From Candidatus Hydrogenedentota bacterium (GTDB taxonomy: Bacteria; Hydrogenedentota; Hydrogenedentia; Hydrogenedentales; JAEUWI01): a DNA stretch of 64,000 nucleotides. The notes beneath the pieces are model-generated. The model saw only the letters and a program-made list of their open reading frames with translations, was not told the DNA's origin and did not search any database. Of the stretch, positions 17,781 through 27,741 are shown one piece after another. Both the position numbers and the translations under genes were made by a program. Position 1 is the stretch's first letter. The number at the start of each line of letters is the position of its first letter. Where the stretch lies: contig JAHBVV010000002.1 of assembly GCA_019637335.1 (NCBI GenBank), positions 248,001 to 312,000 of the forward strand. Direction: 5' to 3'.

Positions 17781-18572
17781 ATGTCCCAAAACTCCAGCAC
17801 AGCCCCCCTCGTCATCGCCAGCCGCAGCTTCAACTCGCGCCTCATGATAGGCACGGGCAAGTTCCCGTCCGCGCAGGCGCTGCGCGACGCCATTGCCGCT
17901 TCCGGCTCCGAGATCATTACCGTGGCCCTGCGCCGGGTCGACCTTTCGAAGCCGGACGACGAGGGCATTCTCTCCGCCATCGATCCGAAGAAGCAGCTCA
18001 TCCTGCCGAATACCAGCGGCGCGCGCACCGCGGAAGAGGCGGTGCGCCTGGCGAGGCTGGCGCGCGCGTCCGGGCTGGAGCCCTGGGTGAAGCTGGAGCT
18101 GACGCCGGAGCCGCGCTACTTGCTTCCCGATCCGGTGGAGACGCTGCGCGCGGCCGAAATGCTCGTGAAGGACGGGTTTGTCGTCCTGCCGTACATCCAG
18201 GCCGACCCGATTCTCGCGAAGCGGCTCGAAGAAATCGGGACCGCCACGGTCATGCCGCTGGGCGCGCCGATCGGCAGCAACCGCGGCATCAAGACCCGCG
18301 ACATGATCCGCATCATCATCGAGCAGAGCAATGTGCCCGTGGTGGTGGACGCGGGCCTGGGCGCGCCGTCGCACGCGGCCGAGGCCATGGAAATGGGCGC
18401 GGACGCGGTGCTCGTGAACACGGCGCTGGCCGACGCCCGGGATCACGGCCCCATGGCGCGGGCTTTTGCGCTGGCCACCGAGGCCGGGCGCATGGGCTAC
18501 CTGGCCGGGCTCGGGCCGGAGCGCGCCACGGCCGAGGCCTCCTCGCCGCTCACGGGCTTCCTGAACCCCTGA
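17781..18572 (+). CDS. thiG: Thiazole synthase
   Basis: This 263-aa TIM-barrel protein forms the thiazole phosphate ring of thiamine from DXP, dehydroglycine and ThiS thiocarboxylate. Seen are [37 protein letters not shown], the Schiff-base Lys in WVKLELTPE, and the phosphate-binding [14 protein letters not shown] and [21 protein letters not shown]. The ATG at 17781 begins the family match. No ThiS, ThiH or other thiamine gene is adjacent and no TPP riboswitch is recognisable upstream. The PLC-like gene follows after 36 bases and may be cotranscribed. Confidence 0.95.
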   Translation: MSQNSSTAPLVIASRSFNSRLMIGTGKFPSAQALRDAIAASGSEIITVALRRVDLSKPDDEGILSAIDPKKQLILPNTSGARTAEEAVRLARLARASGLEPWVKLELTPEPRYLLPDPVETLRAAEMLVKDGFVVLPYIQADPILAKRLEEIGTATVMPLGAPIGSNRGIKTRDMIRIIIEQSNVPVVVDAGLGAPSHAAEAMEMGADAVLVNTALADARDHGPMARAFALATEAGRMGYLAGLGPERATAEASSPLTGFLNP

Positions 18573-18608
18573 TTTTCCCAGCCGGGCCCCAACATAACGA
18601 GGCAAACC

Positions 18609-19481
18609 ATGCTACCGGAAGATAAGCAACAGCAGATCCGGCGTTTCCTTCGGATGACGTTCCCCTATCTGGTCTTTGTCACCGTTTTCATCCTGGGCAT
18701 GCTGGTCATCATGATCTGGGCGGGCAGCGCGGAACCGGCGCCCGCGCCGCTGTTGCGCGCGCATGCCCACAACGATTATGAACACGAGCGTCCGCTGCTG
18801 GACGCGCTCGCGCTGGGCTTTTGCAGCGTCGAGGCCGATATTCACCTCGTGGACGGTGAGCTCCTCGTCGCGCACGACCGCGAGGACGTGGACCCCGCCC
18901 GCACGCTGGATGCCCTCTATTTGAAGCCGCTGTGGGAGCGGTTTGAGGCCAACAACGGCCACATTTACCCGGATCCCGCGCCATTTACGCTCCTAATCGA
19001 CATCAAGGGCAATGGCGCGGCCGCCTTCGAAGTGCTGGACCGGCAGCTGGCGGAATACGCGCCAATGCTGACCCACTTCACCAGCACGTCCACCGCGCCG
19101 GGCGCCGTCACCGCGATCATCTCGGGGGATCGCCCCGTGGACGCGATTCTGGCCTCGAATCCGCGCCGGGCCGCCATCGACGGGCGATTGCGCGACCTGG
19201 AGGGGCCGTTGAACCCGCACGAGACGCCCCTGGTCAGCGACAACTGGTTCGCCCATTTCCGGTGGCTCGGCAGCGGCGATATGCGCCCGGAAGACGCCGA
19301 GAAACTCACCGCGACCGTGGCGAAGGCCCGCGAAAAGGGCGTCCGGCTGCGCTTCTGGGCGATTCCGCAGACGCGCGAGACCTGGAGCCGCCTGTATGAC
19401 GCCGGCGTCGACCTGCTCAACGCCGACAAGCTGGCCGAACTCCACGCGGTTCTTATGGAAAAGGGAAGCGTGCCGCGATGA
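18609..19481 (+). CDS. PLC-like phosphodiesterase (GDPD/AIM6-like) with membrane anchor
   Basis: This 290-aa protein has an N-terminal membrane helix (about residues 17-40, TFPYLVFVTVFILGMLVIMI). A phosphodiesterase TIM-barrel domain follows, starting RAHAHNDYEHERPLLDALAL, then CSVEADIHL and LLVAHD. The His-Asn-Asp, Glu-Ala-Asp and Ala-His-Asp groups are the catalytic and metal residues in GDPD/PI-PLC-like enzymes. The HNDY start resembles the AIM6/GDPD-like subgroup. It is probably displayed outside the cytoplasmic membrane and cleaves a phosphodiester, substrate unknown. It overlaps surE by ATGA. Confidence 0.8.
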   Translation: MLPEDKQQQIRRFLRMTFPYLVFVTVFILGMLVIMIWAGSAEPAPAPLLRAHAHNDYEHERPLLDALALGFCSVEADIHLVDGELLVAHDREDVDPARTLDALYLKPLWERFEANNGHIYPDPAPFTLLIDIKGNGAAAFEVLDRQLAEYAPMLTHFTSTSTAPGAVTAIISGDRPVDAILASNPRRAAIDGRLRDLEGPLNPHETPLVSDNWFAHFRWLGSGDMRPEDAEKLTATVAKAREKGVRLRFWAIPQTRETWSRLYDAGVDLLNADKLAELHAVLMEKGSVPR

Positions 19482-20209
19482 ACGAACATCTGCCCATTGT
19501 AATAACCAATGACGACGGCATCGACGCGGCCGGCTTGCGCGCGCTGGCCGGCGCGGTGGAAGCGGCCTGTGGCGCGGAAGTGTACATCGTCGCGCCGGAC
19601 CGGGGCTACTCGGGGTGCAGCCAGCAGGTCACGATGCACGCGCCCATCCCGGTTACAGAGCGCGGGCCGCGGGAATTCGCCATCGGCGGCACGCCCGCCG
19701 ACTGCGCGCGGCTCGCCATCACGACACTCGCGCCCAACTGCCGCCTGATCCTCTCGGGCATCAATCACGGCGGGAACATGGGCCACGACATCCTGCTATC
19801 CGGGACGGTCGGCGCCGCGCGGGAGGCCGCGTGCCTGGGCGTCAGCGCGGTGGCGTTTTCGCAGTATCTGCGCGGCGGGCGCGAGGTGGACTGGCCGCGG
19901 ACGGCGCGCTGGGCGGTGGCGGTGCTTGGAACCCTCCCCCTGGATAACAGCGGGCCCGCACAACTCTGGAACGTGAACTTCCCGTTTCGCGATGGCGCGG
20001 ACGGCGCGCTTCCTCCCGTCGCGCGTTGCGAGCCGTGCCCCCGCCCGTTGCCCGTGGCGTATGCGTTTTCGGAGGGCGCCTGCACCTACGACGGCAGCCG
20101 CTACCACGAACGCGCGCAGGAGGAAGGCACGGACGTGAGCGCGTGCTTCGGCGGGTCCATCGCGGTTTCCAGGCTCCCCGTGGCCGTGTTCCGGGAAAGT
20201 GGAAGGTAG
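19478..20209 (+). CDS. surE: 5'/3'-nucleotidase SurE
   Basis: This 243-aa SurE removes phosphate from nucleoside monophosphates and is often linked to stationary-phase survival. The metal site NDDGIDAAGLRAL is at the N-terminus (VITNDDG), followed by VYIVAPDRGYSGCSQQVT, GTPADCARLAI, and LSGINHGGNMGHDILLSGTV with AAREAACLG. The start overlaps the preceding phosphodiesterase stop (ATGA), showing translational coupling. Confidence 0.95.
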   Translation: MNEHLPIVITNDDGIDAAGLRALAGAVEAACGAEVYIVAPDRGYSGCSQQVTMHAPIPVTERGPREFAIGGTPADCARLAITTLAPNCRLILSGINHGGNMGHDILLSGTVGAAREAACLGVSAVAFSQYLRGGREVDWPRTARWAVAVLGTLPLDNSGPAQLWNVNFPFRDGADGALPPVARCEPCPRPLPVAYAFSEGACTYDGSRYHERAQEEGTDVSACFGGSIAVSRLPVAVFRESGR

Positions 20210-20301
20210 CGGGAAATTCCGGGCCGCAGCCAGTACAATAGGTCCGATCGTTTTCGCCCCGCATGCGCGGGCGCAGCCACCCAAGTGGAGCACCTGAAAC
20301 C

Positions 20302-21018
20302 ATGAAACGCTGTTTACCCATGCCTGATTGCGCGCGGGCGCTGGCCCTGATCGCCGCGGCGCTGGTTGCCGCAACCCTTTCGCCAGGCCCGGCGGCCACC
20401 GCCCAGGAACCGGAGCACGCGCTCACCACGTCCCGCGGCGTGGGGACCGTCTACGCGCGCCCGGCGGCTGTCACATTCCGGATACAGAAGACCGAAGCCG
20501 GGGATTCCGTGGAAGCGGCCATGGCGGGCGCGCTGGCCCTTGAAAGGGATGTGCGCGAGGCGCTGGCCAAAAGCGAGTTGCGGCCCGCGCTGATCGAGGT
20601 GACGGCGCCGGCGCTGCTTTCCATCGACGCGCCCGCCGTTCAATCGGTAGTCACCCTGGAGTTCCCCATGGCGCCGTATGCGGGCGCGGAAGCGGGCCCC
20701 GCCAAATTCGCGGGCTTGTGCGACCGCATGAAGGAACTTGCCGCCGGCGCTGGTGGCCAGCTTCTCGGTCCAGAGCTCCGTGTCGCTGACGAGGCCGCGG
20801 TAATACAAGAGGCGGTGCGGGAATCGGCGCGAAACGCCTATATCGCGGCGGCGGGGGCGGCGGGGGCAATGGGCGCGTCCGTCAGCGCCGTTGAACTCCT
20901 TGAAGTCGAATCGATCACGTGGAATGCGCCCCCGGATTCTCCGGCGGCGTATCCGTCCGTGGATACGGTTGCCTGCACGGTGGTCACGCGGGTCACGTAC
21001 CTGCTCGACTACCGTTAG
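20302..21018 (+). CDS. SIMPL-like (DUF541) exported protein
   Basis: This 238-aa protein has a signal peptide: basic MKRC, hydrophobic LALIAAALVAATLSPG, and a likely cut near AATAQ. The mature part starts TSRGVGTVYARPAAVTFRIQ, like the oscillating G-x-G...V start of SIMPL/DUF541 proteins. It carries an Ala-rich helix and a strand-rich end. It is probably periplasmic, of unknown function. The ATG at 20302 was chosen for the signal peptide. The gene lies 92 bases downstream of surE. The family assignment is from pattern only and the protein is divergent. Confidence 0.65.
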   Translation: MKRCLPMPDCARALALIAAALVAATLSPGPAATAQEPEHALTTSRGVGTVYARPAAVTFRIQKTEAGDSVEAAMAGALALERDVREALAKSELRPALIEVTAPALLSIDAPAVQSVVTLEFPMAPYAGAEAGPAKFAGLCDRMKELAAGAGGQLLGPELRVADEAAVIQEAVRESARNAYIAAAGAAGAMGASVSAVELLEVESITWNAPPDSPAAYPSVDTVACTVVTRVTYLLDYR

Positions 21019-21030
21019 CCTTGCGGGCCG

Positions 21031-21786
21031 TCACACCAGGTCATTCATATCGTGTCGTCGCTTGATACTCAGGCAGAACCCGCGATCGGCGTCAAACTGC
21101 AACTGGCCGCCGTGCATTTCGGCCACCTGGCGCGCCATGTAGAGCCCCATTCCAAGGTGATCCCCCTCGCCCCAGAAGGACGTGAGGGGTTCAAAGGCGC
21201 TATCGGCGATTTCCGGGTCCAGTCCGCCGCCTGAATCCCATACTTCAATGCAGACGCCATCCGCCGTGTTTCCTATGGAGACGCGGACAATACGGCCTTC
21301 CTTGCCGCGCACGGCCTGTTGCGCGTTCAGCAGCAGATAGAGCAGCGCAATCTTGAGGCGCGGCAGATCCACGGGGAGCGGTTCAAGCCCGGAGGCGACG
21401 CGCCGCTCGAAGGTAATCTGGGCCATCTTGAACTCGTAATCGAGCAACAAGAGCACCTCGTCCAGTAACTTTTCGAGGGACACCAGGTTGATATCGGCGC
21501 GGTCGCGCCGCGCGATCGAGGTGAGCGACTTCACGAGTTCGCTGCATTTCGTGGCGCCCTCCACAATCTGCCCCAGCATGCGCGCGGTTTCCGGGGAGAC
21601 GGCGGGATCGAAGGAGGCCAGTTCCGCGTAGGCCATGGCGGCCCCGAGCAGATTGTTAATGTCGTGTGTGACCCCGTTTACACAGCGGCCGACCTGGGCG
21701 TAGCGATGCACCTGAAGCAACCGCGCCACATCCGATTCGGATTCCAGCCTGATACCTTCCACAATCCGCTGACCTTTCCTCGCCAC
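21031..21786 (-). CDS. Soluble histidine kinase (HisKA-HATPase)
   Basis: This roughly 250-aa protein has a dimerisation/phosphoacceptor domain with the H-box GVTHDINNLLGAAMAYAEL. The HATPase has an N-box (LLYLLLNAQQAV), a G1 box (VWDSGGGLDPEI) and a G2 box (HLGMGLYMARQVAEMHGG). There is no membrane segment or recognisable sensor domain, so it probably receives its signal from a partner protein. I prefer the GTG at 21786 (AGGGGG just upstream). The in-frame ATG at 21840 lies only about 15 bases beyond the icd terminator T-run. No response regulator is adjacent. Confidence 0.82.
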   Translation of the reverse strand: MARKGQRIVEGIRLESESDVARLLQVHRYAQVGRCVNGVTHDINNLLGAAMAYAELASFDPAVSPETARMLGQIVEGATKCSELVKSLTSIARRDRADINLVSLEKLLDEVLLLLDYEFKMAQITFERRVASGLEPLPVDLPRLKIALLYLLLNAQQAVRGKEGRIVRVSIGNTADGVCIEVWDSGGGLDPEIADSAFEPLTSFWGEGDHLGMGLYMARQVAEMHGGQLQFDADRGFCLSIKRRHDMNDLV

Positions 21787-21854
21787 CGTTCCCCCTGAAG
21801 GAGCGGGCAGAGAGACTTGTCCCCGCAATCTACGCCACATGGCGCCCCCGTATC

Positions 21855-21890
21855 AAAAAAGGTGGGCGCGGCCGGCTCCCGGCCGCGCCC
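21855..21890 (-). terminator. Intrinsic terminator of icd
   Basis: A 12-bp perfect stem GGGCGCGGCCGG / CCGGCCGCGCCC with a GAG loop (21890-21864) is followed on the minus strand by ACCTTTTTT, 11 bases after the icd stop. Confidence 0.9.
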
Positions 21891-21900
21891 GCCAGACGGT

Positions 21901-23151
21901 TCAGGCGGCGCGGCCGGACTTCATGTTGTCCGCCACGGCGCGCGCAAACTCGCTGCACTTGAGCAGCGTGGCGCCTTCCATCAGGCGCGCGAAATCATAG
22001 GTTACGGTCTTTTCCTGGAACGTGCGGGTCATGCCGGCGATCAGCGTGTCCGCCGCCTCGGTCCAGCCCATGTGCTCCAGCATCATCACGCCCGAAAGCA
22101 CCACACTGCTCGGATTGACCTTGTCCTGGTTGGCGTATTTCGGGGCGGTGCCGTGCGTGGCCTCGAACACGGCCACGCCGGTCTCGTAGTTGATATTGGC
22201 GCCCGGCGCGATGCCGATGCCGCCCACCTGCGCGGCCAGCGCGTCGCTGATGTAGTCGCCGTTCAGGTTCATCGTCGCCACGACGTCAAATTCCTTCGGG
22301 CGCGTGAGGATCTGCTGGAGAAAGATATCCGCGATGGCGTCCTTGACCAGGAGCTTGTCGCCGGAGTCGCCCTTGCAGTCGTCCCAGGAGACGGCCACAT
22401 CGGAGAACTCCTCCTTCACCAGGTCGTAGCCCCAGCGGCGGAACGCGCCCTCGGTGTACTTCATGATATTGCCCTTGTGCACCAGGGTCACGGATTTCCG
22501 CTTGTTCTTAATGGCGTAATTGATGGCGGCGCGCACGAGGCGCTTCGAGCCCACTTCGCTGACCGGCTTCAGGCCGAGGCCGGACCCCGGGCGGATGTTC
22601 CAGCCGAACTCGGCCTTGCAAAACGCCGCGAGCTTCTCGGCTTCCGGGGAACCGCTTTTCAATTCGAGACCCGAGTACACATCTTCCGTATTCTCGCGGA
22701 AAATCGTGATGTCCACGTCCTGGGGGGCCAGCACCGGGCTCGGGACGCCGGGGAAATGGCGCACCGGGCGGACGCACGCGAAGAGGTCCAGCGTCTGGCG
22801 CAGGCTCACGTTGAGGCTGCGGAATCCGCCGCCAACGGGCGTGGTGAGCGGGCCCTTGATCGCGATTTCAAACTCGCGAATGGCGTCCAGGGTCTCTTCC
22901 GGGAAGTACGACCCGGTTACGGTGTTGGCCTTCTCACCCGCGAAGATTTCCATCCACGCGATGGAGCGGCGTCCGCCGTAGCAGTAATGGACGGCCTCGT
23001 CAAAAAGGAAGCGGGAGGCCTTCCAGATGTCCGGGCCGATGCCGTCGCCCTCGATGAAGCCCACAATGGGGCGATCGGGCGTTTGCAGCTGGCCGTCCCG
23101 GATCTGAATTTTTTCGCCCTCCGGCACCACGATATGCTTGTACGTTGCCAT
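21901..23151 (-). CDS. icd: NADP-dependent isocitrate dehydrogenase
   Basis: This 416-aa enzyme, the same length as the E. coli protein, oxidatively decarboxylates isocitrate to 2-oxoglutarate in the TCA cycle. The substrate loop [20 protein letters not shown] contains the Ser that is regulated by phosphorylation in E. coli, and [14 protein letters not shown] follows. The metal-binding part has [20 protein letters not shown]. The coenzyme region has [16 protein letters not shown], where the Lys-Tyr pair is the NADP determinant. The RBS is TTAGGAGAC. It lies 47 bases downstream of serA and could be cotranscribed with it; a strong terminator follows. Confidence 0.97.
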   Translation of the reverse strand: MATYKHIVVPEGEKIQIRDGQLQTPDRPIVGFIEGDGIGPDIWKASRFLFDEAVHYCYGGRRSIAWMEIFAGEKANTVTGSYFPEETLDAIREFEIAIKGPLTTPVGGGFRSLNVSLRQTLDLFACVRPVRHFPGVPSPVLAPQDVDITIFRENTEDVYSGLELKSGSPEAEKLAAFCKAEFGWNIRPGSGLGLKPVSEVGSKRLVRAAINYAIKNKRKSVTLVHKGNIMKYTEGAFRRWGYDLVKEEFSDVAVSWDDCKGDSGDKLLVKDAIADIFLQQILTRPKEFDVVATMNLNGDYISDALAAQVGGIGIAPGANINYETGVAVFEATHGTAPKYANQDKVNPSSVVLSGVMMLEHMGWTEAADTLIAGMTRTFQEKTVTYDFARLMEGATLLKCSEFARAVADNMKSGRAA

Positions 23152-23198
23152 GTCGTCTCCTAATTCCGTCGTTGTTTCACCCGCACGGCGGCAAGCCG

Positions 23199-24791
23199 TC
23201 AGCGGGACGCGCCCGGCAGCGTGACCACGCGCGCTTCAATCACGTGCGGGATCGCCCGGACCGACTCCAGCACCGCCTCCGTCACCGCCTCGTCCACATT
23301 TAATACGGTCAGCGCCCGGCCCCCGCGCGCCTCGCGGCCAAGCGACAGGTTGGCGATATTGATGCCGTTCTCGCCGAGCGTCAGGCAGACGCGCCCGATT
23401 ACCTGGGGCACGTCATCGTTCACGCAGACGACCATGCAGCCCTCGGGCTTCGCGTCAACGCGCATGCCGTCGATGCTGCAAATCCGGGGATCCGAGCCGT
23501 CGAAAAGGGTGCCCTTGATCGTGCGCGGCCCCTCGGCGGTAACGATGGTCACGCCGATTTCGAAGGCGTAGTCGGAATCGAGGCCCGAGCGCTTCTCGGC
23601 GCACGCGATCCCGCGTTCCTTGAGGCGGTGCGGGGCGCTGATGGCGTTGACGTCCTCGATGAGCGGGCTGAGAAATCCCGCCAGGATCGACGCGGTCACC
23701 GGGTACAGATCGGCCACGCCGATCTCGCCGCTGTATTCGATTTCGATCGCATCGGGGCGCCCCTGGGCGCAGGCCGCCTGGAACTGCCCCAGGCGCTCCC
23801 CGAGTTCCAGGAGCGGCAGCATCGCCCGGCGCGTTTCGCTGTCCAGGCTCGGCACGTTCACCGCGTTCACGATCGCGCCGGAGGTCAGGAAATCCGCCAT
23901 CTGCTCCGCCACCTCCACCGCGACCGTCAGCTGCGCCTCATCGGTCGAGGCCGCGAGATGCGGCGTCATTACGATGTTGTCCAGCCCGATAAAGGGGTTG
24001 TTCTCGAAGGGCTCGGACGTGTACACATCGAGCGCGGCGCCGGCAATGGCACCGGCTTTCAGGGCCTCGGCGAGGTCGGCCTCGTTGACGATCCCGCCGC
24101 GGGCGCAATTCACGATGCGGCAGCCCGGTTTCATCCGCTTGAATTGTTCGGCGCGGATCAGGTTGTCGGTCTTGTCCGTTTTCGGGGCGTGGATCGTGAT
24201 GAAATCCGAACGCGCGACGAGATCGTCCACGCTCACGAGTTCGACGCCGATCCCGTCGGCCTTGAGCTGCGTCATGATCGGGTCGAAGGCGATGACCTTC
24301 ATTTCGAAGGCCTGCGCGCGCCGCGCGACCGCCCCGCCGATGCGGCCGAGGCCCACAATGCCGAGGGTCTTCCCGCAGAGCTCCGCGCCCATGAATTTCT
24401 TGCGATCCCAGCGCCCGGCCTGCATGGAGCCGTGTGCGGCCGGCACGTTGCGGCACAGCGCCAGCAGCAGCGCGAAGGTATGTTCGCAGGTGGAGATGGT
24501 GTTCCCGCCCGGCGTGTTCATGACCACCACGCCCTTGCGCGTGGCCGCGTCCTTGTCGATATTGTCGGTGCCGACGCCCGCGCGGCCTATAACCTTGAGG
24601 CGACCGGCGTTTTCCAGCGCCGCCGCGGTCACCTTGGTGGCGCTGCGGACGACGAGGCCGTCGTAGTCGCCCAGTATGGCGGCAAGCTCGCCCTCGGACT
24701 GGGGCGGCTTCACATCGACGTCGATCCCGCGCTCGCGGAACACCTCAACGCCTTGCTCGCTGAGACCATCAAGAACCAATACACGGGCCAT
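23199..24791 (-). CDS. serA: D-3-phosphoglycerate dehydrogenase (long, ACT-containing type)
   Basis: This 530-aa enzyme catalyses the first step of serine synthesis. The N-terminal substrate domain has [13 protein letters not shown] and [16 protein letters not shown]. The NAD-binding Rossmann fold has [19 protein letters not shown]. Catalytic residues are Arg ([10 protein letters not shown]), Glu ([10 protein letters not shown]) and His (MTPHLAAST). An intervening domain follows (about 320-450), then a C-terminal ACT domain (about 455-525, [20 protein letters not shown]) that usually mediates serine feedback. The RBS is TAGGAGAA. Serine also feeds the folate cycle served by folD and metF. Confidence 0.97.
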   Translation of the reverse strand: MARVLVLDGLSEQGVEVFRERGIDVDVKPPQSEGELAAILGDYDGLVVRSATKVTAAALENAGRLKVIGRAGVGTDNIDKDAATRKGVVVMNTPGGNTISTCEHTFALLLALCRNVPAAHGSMQAGRWDRKKFMGAELCGKTLGIVGLGRIGGAVARRAQAFEMKVIAFDPIMTQLKADGIGVELVSVDDLVARSDFITIHAPKTDKTDNLIRAEQFKRMKPGCRIVNCARGGIVNEADLAEALKAGAIAGAALDVYTSEPFENNPFIGLDNIVMTPHLAASTDEAQLTVAVEVAEQMADFLTSGAIVNAVNVPSLDSETRRAMLPLLELGERLGQFQAACAQGRPDAIEIEYSGEIGVADLYPVTASILAGFLSPLIEDVNAISAPHRLKERGIACAEKRSGLDSDYAFEIGVTIVTAEGPRTIKGTLFDGSDPRICSIDGMRVDAKPEGCMVVCVNDDVPQVIGRVCLTLGENGINIANLSLGREARGGRALTVLNVDEAVTEAVLESVRAIPHVIEARVVTLPGASR

Positions 24792-25329
24792 TCGCTTCTC
24801 CTAAAGTGGCTGAGCCGCCGCCGGAACGCTCCGTGGCGCGGGGCGCGGGCAAGCACTCTCCGGGCGCGCCAAGTTCGCGGCCCGGGACGGGACGGGCGCC
24901 GCCGGAAGCGGCCTGCGACAATCCGCCGCGGGCGGCCCCCTTGGCCGGTCAGCCGGCCTGGCCGACACCGTTGCGCCGTTGCGCGCAATTCGGTCGCTTA
25001 CTTGCCCACGGAAGGTCGTACGGAGAGGGGAGGATAGCAACGGAGCGTCCGAATTGTCAAATATTTCGCGATTCCCCGGGCCGGCTCCCCGGCCCGCGGC
25101 GGGCGCGTTCCGGGGCGATAACCCGTTGTTTGATAGCGGGTTGCAGGCCTGGAATCGGGGCCGCGCCTTCCCGCCCCGGGCGCGCCCGGGCGCTTCCGGC
25201 CCGCGGGAATCGAATCCGCGCGAGAGCTTGCCTCGCGGCGCCCCTGTTTGCTATGATTGCTCGCTATGCTGGACCGGGACTGCCCGGCCTGGCCCCCCGT
25301 TAAACCCTTACTATAGGAGGTGAATTGTC
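24792..25329. other. Intergenic region between serA and rpsF
   Basis: This 538-base GC-rich divergent spacer has no supportable gene. It contains the rpsF promoter near its right end and AGGAGGTG at 25315-25322, the rpsF ribosome binding site. Confidence 0.6.
25228..25257 (+). promoter_or_regulatory. Promoter of the rpsF-ssb-rpsR operon
   Basis: TTGCCT (25228-25233) and TATGAT (25252-25257) are separated by 18 bases, giving a leader of about 65 bases. The leader's S6:S18-binding potential cannot be judged by eye. Confidence 0.5.
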
Positions 25330-25752
25330 TTGAGAACTTACGAAGCGCTGTACATCGCTTCTCCGGAAATGGAGGAGGGTGACATCCAGACGTTGTCCCA
25401 GGAGGTGGAAAGCCTCGTGACCACCAATGGCGGGACGATCGTGCGCTCGGAGATCTGGGGCAAGAGGAAACTGGCCTACCTGGTCAAGAAGTACTCTGAA
25501 GGAAACTACATTCTGTTGCGTTTCCAGGCCAAACCGGATTTCATCCAGAAGCTTGAGCTTTGGTTCAAGCTGAACGATGGGGTCATCCGTTATCTGGTCA
25601 CCCATTTTGACGAGCACACGCTCCGCGTCGAAGCGGAACAGGCCCGCCGCAAGGAAGAGGATCTGAAGCGAAGCGCCGCGGGCCGCGACGACGACGACGA
25701 TGACGACGACGCCGTACCCTCGCGCGCCGCGAATCACCGGGACTACGACTGA
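25330..25752 (+). CDS. rpsF: 30S ribosomal protein bS6
   Basis: This 140-aa bS6 binds 16S rRNA with bS18 in the platform of the 30S subunit. RTYEALYIASPEMEEGDIQT and KRKLAYLVKKYSEGNYILL are typical. The start is a TTG with a strong AGGAGGTG eight bases upstream. The C-terminal tail is unusual: eight consecutive Asp residues following GR, then AVPSRAANHRDYD. It heads the conserved block rpsF-ssb-rpsR-DUF2232-rplI-dnaB. Confidence 0.95.
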   Translation: MRTYEALYIASPEMEEGDIQTLSQEVESLVTTNGGTIVRSEIWGKRKLAYLVKKYSEGNYILLRFQAKPDFIQKLELWFKLNDGVIRYLVTHFDEHTLRVEAEQARRKEEDLKRSAAGRDDDDDDDDAVPSRAANHRDYD

Positions 25753-25778
25753 ACCAGACAACGGAAAGGTGAGGAAGG

Positions 25779-26300
25779 ATGAGCGATCTCCGGTTACCCG
25801 ATCTCAACAAGGTGTTTATCGCGGGCAGGCTGACGAACGACCCCGATCTGAAGTACATCAGTTCGGGCCGGGCCGTCTGCCGGATCCGCATTGCCAACTC
25901 CCGCTATTACCGCAGCAAGGAAGGCGAGCGGAAGGAGGAATCCACCTTCGTCGACGTCTCCATGTGGGATAAGCAAGCGGAGTTCGTTGGCGAGAAGTTG
26001 AAAAAAGGCCGTCCGGTACTCGTGGAAGGCCGCCTCAAGAGCGACATGTGGGATGATAAGACCACAGGCCAGAAGCGGTCAAAAATCGAGATTTCGGCCA
26101 TCCGGGTAACACCGCTCGACTGGGATGAAGACGGGCGTGGCGGCGGCGGCGGAGGTGGCTATGGCGGAGGCGCTGGCGCTGCCGGTGGCGGCGGAAACTA
26201 TGGCGGCGGCGGGTACGGCGGCGACAGCGGCCGTTCCAGCCAGGCGCCCGCGCCACGGGAGATCGAAGAGCCGCTCCCGGAAGACGACATCCCCTTCTAA
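25779..26300 (+). CDS. ssb: Single-stranded DNA-binding protein
   Basis: This 173-aa SSB has an N-terminal OB fold (about 1-110, KVFIAGRLTNDPDLKYISSG, TFVDVSMWDKQAEFV, GRPVLVEGRLKSDMWDD). A Gly-rich linker with GGGGGGGYGGG follows, and the acidic tip PLPEDDIPF that recruits replication and repair proteins. It lies 26 bases downstream of rpsF with GAGGAAGG as RBS. Confidence 0.97.
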   Translation: MSDLRLPDLNKVFIAGRLTNDPDLKYISSGRAVCRIRIANSRYYRSKEGERKEESTFVDVSMWDKQAEFVGEKLKKGRPVLVEGRLKSDMWDDKTTGQKRSKIEISAIRVTPLDWDEDGRGGGGGGGYGGGAGAAGGGGNYGGGGYGGDSGRSSQAPAPREIEEPLPEDDIPF

Positions 26301-26328
26301 ACGCAACTACGATAAGGAATTCTGAATC

Positions 26329-26610
26329 ATGGCAAAAATTTCCGCCAAGGCAAAGGCCAAGGTCCGCGCCAAGAAGGCGAAACGGAAGAAGAAGAAGAAG
26401 GTCCAGCGCCCGAAGATCTGCCGCTTGACCGTGGATCGCGTCGTCCATATCGATTATAAGGACGTCGCCATGCTGAAGCACTACATCACCGAGCGCGGAA
26501 AGATCATCCCCCGCCGGATCACGGGCGCTTCGGCCAAGCACCAGCGCATGCTGACGCAGGCGATCAAACTCGCCCGCCAGATTGCGCTGCTGCCGTACTC
26601 GGCGGACTAG
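26329..26610 (+). CDS. rpsR: 30S ribosomal protein bS18
   Basis: This 93-aa bS18 has a very basic N-terminus ([16 protein letters not shown]), [20 protein letters not shown], the core [19 protein letters not shown] and [10 protein letters not shown]. Partner of bS6 in the 30S platform. The N-terminal extension of about 20 basic residues is longer than in E. coli. It sits 28 bases after ssb. Confidence 0.96.
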   Translation: MAKISAKAKAKVRAKKAKRKKKKKVQRPKICRLTVDRVVHIDYKDVAMLKHYITERGKIIPRRITGASAKHQRMLTQAIKLARQIALLPYSAD

Positions 26611-26619
26611 CGGCCCGGC

Positions 26620-27594
26620 GTGCCCGCTGACGTCGCCCGCCCGCCGCGGCCCGGAGTGCAGCAGCTTGCGCTGTTGCTCCCGCTGGCGTTTTTGTTCCTG
26701 CTGGCCGGCGCGCTGCCGCTTTCGGCCTTGTGTTGCGTCCTGATTACGGCGCAATACGGGCTTGCGGGCGAGCCGCGCAAGGCGGCGGGCGTCGCGGCGC
26801 TCTCCGGCGCGGCCGTGGCGCTTCTGCTGGGCTCGCTTCCGCTGGGCATCGTGCACGCGGCGCTGGCCTCCGGAGGCATACTGGTGGCGGCGCTCATGCG
26901 GCGCGGCTGGTCCTACGGAGCGCGGCTGGCCCTGGTGACGGGGCTGCTGTTTGTGACGTCGGCGCTGTTTACGCTCGCCAACTGGGATACCTGGCGCCAC
27001 GGGTTGACCGTGTTTATCAACGCGAGAATTGCGGAGATGAACGCCAGCGAGGTCTCCAATGACCAGGCGGTGGAGTTCGCGAAGTGGTGGGACGTAAACA
27101 GCCCGAATCTGGCCTTCGGTTCGCTCTTCGGAACGATCCTGTACCTGAGCGCGTTTACGCTCAGCGTGCTTGATCGCGGGCAGCAGCCCCCCGATGCGCG
27201 CCAGAAGCGCCGCCCGACCGGCTTCCAGCGGATGCGCGTGCCGGACTGGGTGGTGTGGGCCGCCATAGCCGCGGCGGCGCTGTGGTTCGCGGACCAGCGC
27301 TGGCCCAATGATGTGCTCCGCGCGGTCGCCTGGAACCTGGCGATCGGCTTGTCGTTCTTGTATTGGCTGAATGGGTTTTCCATTCTGCTCTACGCATTGA
27401 GCATCTTCAAGGCTTCGGCCCTGGCGGTGCTCCTGGTGTTCGCGGGCTTCGTGCTGTTCAGCAGCTTGTTGCCCGCCTTGACCGTGATGGGTTTTTTCGA
27501 TACCTGGTACGAGTTCCGCATGCGCTTCCGGCGCGCCGCCCTGTTGCGGCGCATCAGCCAGCGGTCCGCCGATCAGGACGATCAGGCCCCGTAA
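26620..27594 (+). CDS. DUF2232 (YybS-like) polytopic membrane protein
   Basis: This 324-aa protein has about eight hydrophobic helices (LALLLPLAFLFLLAGALPLS near the N-terminus; LSFLYWLNGFSILLYALSIF and ALAVLLVFAGFVLFSSLLPA near the end). It fits DUF2232/YybS, a membrane family typically encoded between rpsR and rplI, which is exactly its position here. It starts at GTG 26620, nine bases after the rpsR stop, so cotranslation is likely. Function is not established; family assignment rests on topology and context. Confidence 0.8.
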   Translation: MPADVARPPRPGVQQLALLLPLAFLFLLAGALPLSALCCVLITAQYGLAGEPRKAAGVAALSGAAVALLLGSLPLGIVHAALASGGILVAALMRRGWSYGARLALVTGLLFVTSALFTLANWDTWRHGLTVFINARIAEMNASEVSNDQAVEFAKWWDVNSPNLAFGSLFGTILYLSAFTLSVLDRGQQPPDARQKRRPTGFQRMRVPDWVVWAAIAAAALWFADQRWPNDVLRAVAWNLAIGLSFLYWLNGFSILLYALSIFKASALAVLLVFAGFVLFSSLLPALTVMGFFDTWYEFRMRFRRAALLRRISQRSADQDDQAP

Positions 27595-27741
27595 ACAGAC
27601 TATGAGACCGCGCGGCGCGCCGCGCTTGAGTTTCCAGATCGGACAGGGCCCGGCGGCGTCGCCGGGTCTTGGCTGTACACCCAGAACCGCATGCGGCCCG
27701 CCCGCGTGCCCACGTAAAGCCTAACGAAGGGAGTTAGCAGC
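27595..27741. other. rplI leader with two GC-rich hairpins
   Basis: It holds GCGCGGCGCGCCGCGC (around 27607) and CCCGGCGGCGTCGCCGGG (around 27649). Neither is followed by a T-run, so an attenuator or mRNA-stability role is more likely than termination. GAAGGGAG precedes the rplI start. Confidence 0.4.
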
